A stretch of 64,000 nt of DNA from Cytophagales bacterium (GTDB lineage Bacteria; Bacteroidota; Bacteroidia; Cytophagales; Spirosomataceae): contig JAAFJE010000017.1 of assembly GCA_013298025.1 (NCBI GenBank), forward strand, positions 1-64,000. The letters run 5' to 3'. The translations under genes were made by a program, and so were the position numbers. Below, one piece after another: positions 63,557-64,000 of this stretch. A model generated the notes under the pieces. The model was not told where the DNA came from. It saw only the letters and a program-made list of their open reading frames with translations, and did not search any database. Each line of letters begins with the position of its first letter. Position 1 is the first letter of the stretch.

Positions 63557-64000
63557 ATGAATGCACGTCAAGAATCAAAGCTAAATATGTACCAAGGCGT
63601 ACAATTGCTATGTAAAAACAACAGTACCATTACCAATACCAACATTGCATTTACAGAGGCTTTAAATGTTTTAGACCTCAACATTACCGAAATTCAAAGT
63701 TATGCTACGTTGGCAATTAAACACACCAAAGGTATTTCGACAGACAAAAATCTAGTCAAAGCCAATCTTTGTTTAGTAGCCTCTAAAGTTGCAGGATTTA
63801 TTTTTGCTTATGCCAGTACCGTCAACAACACGGTGCTTATGGAAGAAGCCAACTATCCTTTGAATACTTTGAAGAAGCTTAGGGAAGATGTAATTGTACC
63901 CACAGTAAACAACATCTACCAAGTGGCACACGCCAACCTCAACGTTTTGGCAAACTACGGCATCAATCAAGCCAGTTTAGATGAACTGAGCCATGCCATA
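63557..64000 (+). CDS. Hypothetical protein (partial, cut by window end)
   Basis: Open frame from the ATG at 63557 to the window end, 148 codons so far, no stop. The start reads MNARQESKLNMYQGVQLLCK, then a helical, mostly uncharged protein (ATLAIKHTKGIST, VASKVAGFIFAYASTV, NNIYQVAHANLNVLANYG). There is no signal peptide, membrane helix or catalytic motif. I do not recognise the family. Codon use looks normal for the window. It follows the 21-bp repeat array by about 100 bp; a weak promoter (TTG, 20 nt, CTCATTTG) may lie at about 63487-63518. Confidence 0.75.
   Translation, partial: MNARQESKLNMYQGVQLLCKNNSTITNTNIAFTEALNVLDLNITEIQSYATLAIKHTKGISTDKNLVKANLCLVASKVAGFIFAYASTVNNTVLMEEANYPLNTLKKLREDVIVPTVNNIYQVAHANLNVLANYGINQASLDELSHAI

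Overview
The window looks like a chromosomal piece of a gliding-type Bacteroidota, most likely order Cytophagales (a Spirosomaceae-like genus such as Flectobacillus, Arcicella or Emticicia; the genus is a guess from overall protein flavour). The evidence is the type IX secretion and gliding core gldKLMN with a PorP/SprF protein, a SusC/SusD pair driven by an ECF sigma/FecR pair, DUF4271 next to hemD, Bacteroidota-type promoters (TTG, 19-23 nt, TAnnTTTG), and almost no Shine-Dalgarno sequences.

Layout. 1-760: 5' end of a 16S rRNA gene reading leftwards, its leader, and two tandem rRNA promoters with a duplicated start-site block. 763-9050: uvrC, then leftward gldN-M-L-K and a porP/sprF gene. 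9056-12096: hemD, a DUF4271 membrane protein and sucD. 12333-15060: an exported class-V aminotransferase and leuA, which has a complete attenuator. 15218-19800: ABC exporter, a duplicated structured non-coding element, a VanX-like dipeptidase and an SpmA/SpmB fusion. 19854-24145: a four-gene surface-glycan initiation cluster. 24268-31541: an exported dikinase-like protein, a palindromic interspersed repeat, a TIM-barrel isomerase, small membrane proteins, MscS, coaX and an outer-membrane protein. 31637-39774: lptC, a lipoprotein/Sco/cytochrome c set, recN, an adaptor plus TolC pair, and an AraC regulator. 39966-47400: the branched-chain amino-acid operon ilvD-ilvB-ilvN-ilvC-ilvA, with a leader-peptide attenuator in front and odd inverted repeat arrays in most junctions. 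47798-59469: sigma, anti-sigma, SusC, SusD, GH92 mannosidase, then a gluconate-dehydrogenase-type subunit and a GMC oxidoreductase. 59831-64000: S41 peptidase, fructosamine kinase, ferredoxin, a 20-unit array of about 21-bp phased repeats, and an unknown gene cut by the window end.

The strongest new observations are regulatory. ilvD has a 20-residue leader peptide containing the run IILVVILL, a terminator, and a competing 9-bp antiterminator that includes the leader stop codon. leuA has a nearly leaderless leader peptide with Leu codons, a terminator and a competing hairpin. Both promoters match the Bacteroidota consensus. LeuA itself appears to lack the C-terminal leucine-sensing domain, so attenuation may be its main leucine control. 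The other notable items are the 21-bp phased array before the last gene, the duplicated element at 17122-17613, the interspersed palindromic element (one copy lies inside the ilv operon), paired 16-bp palindromes upstream of ilvD, and an exported protein with the domain order of glucan-water dikinases.
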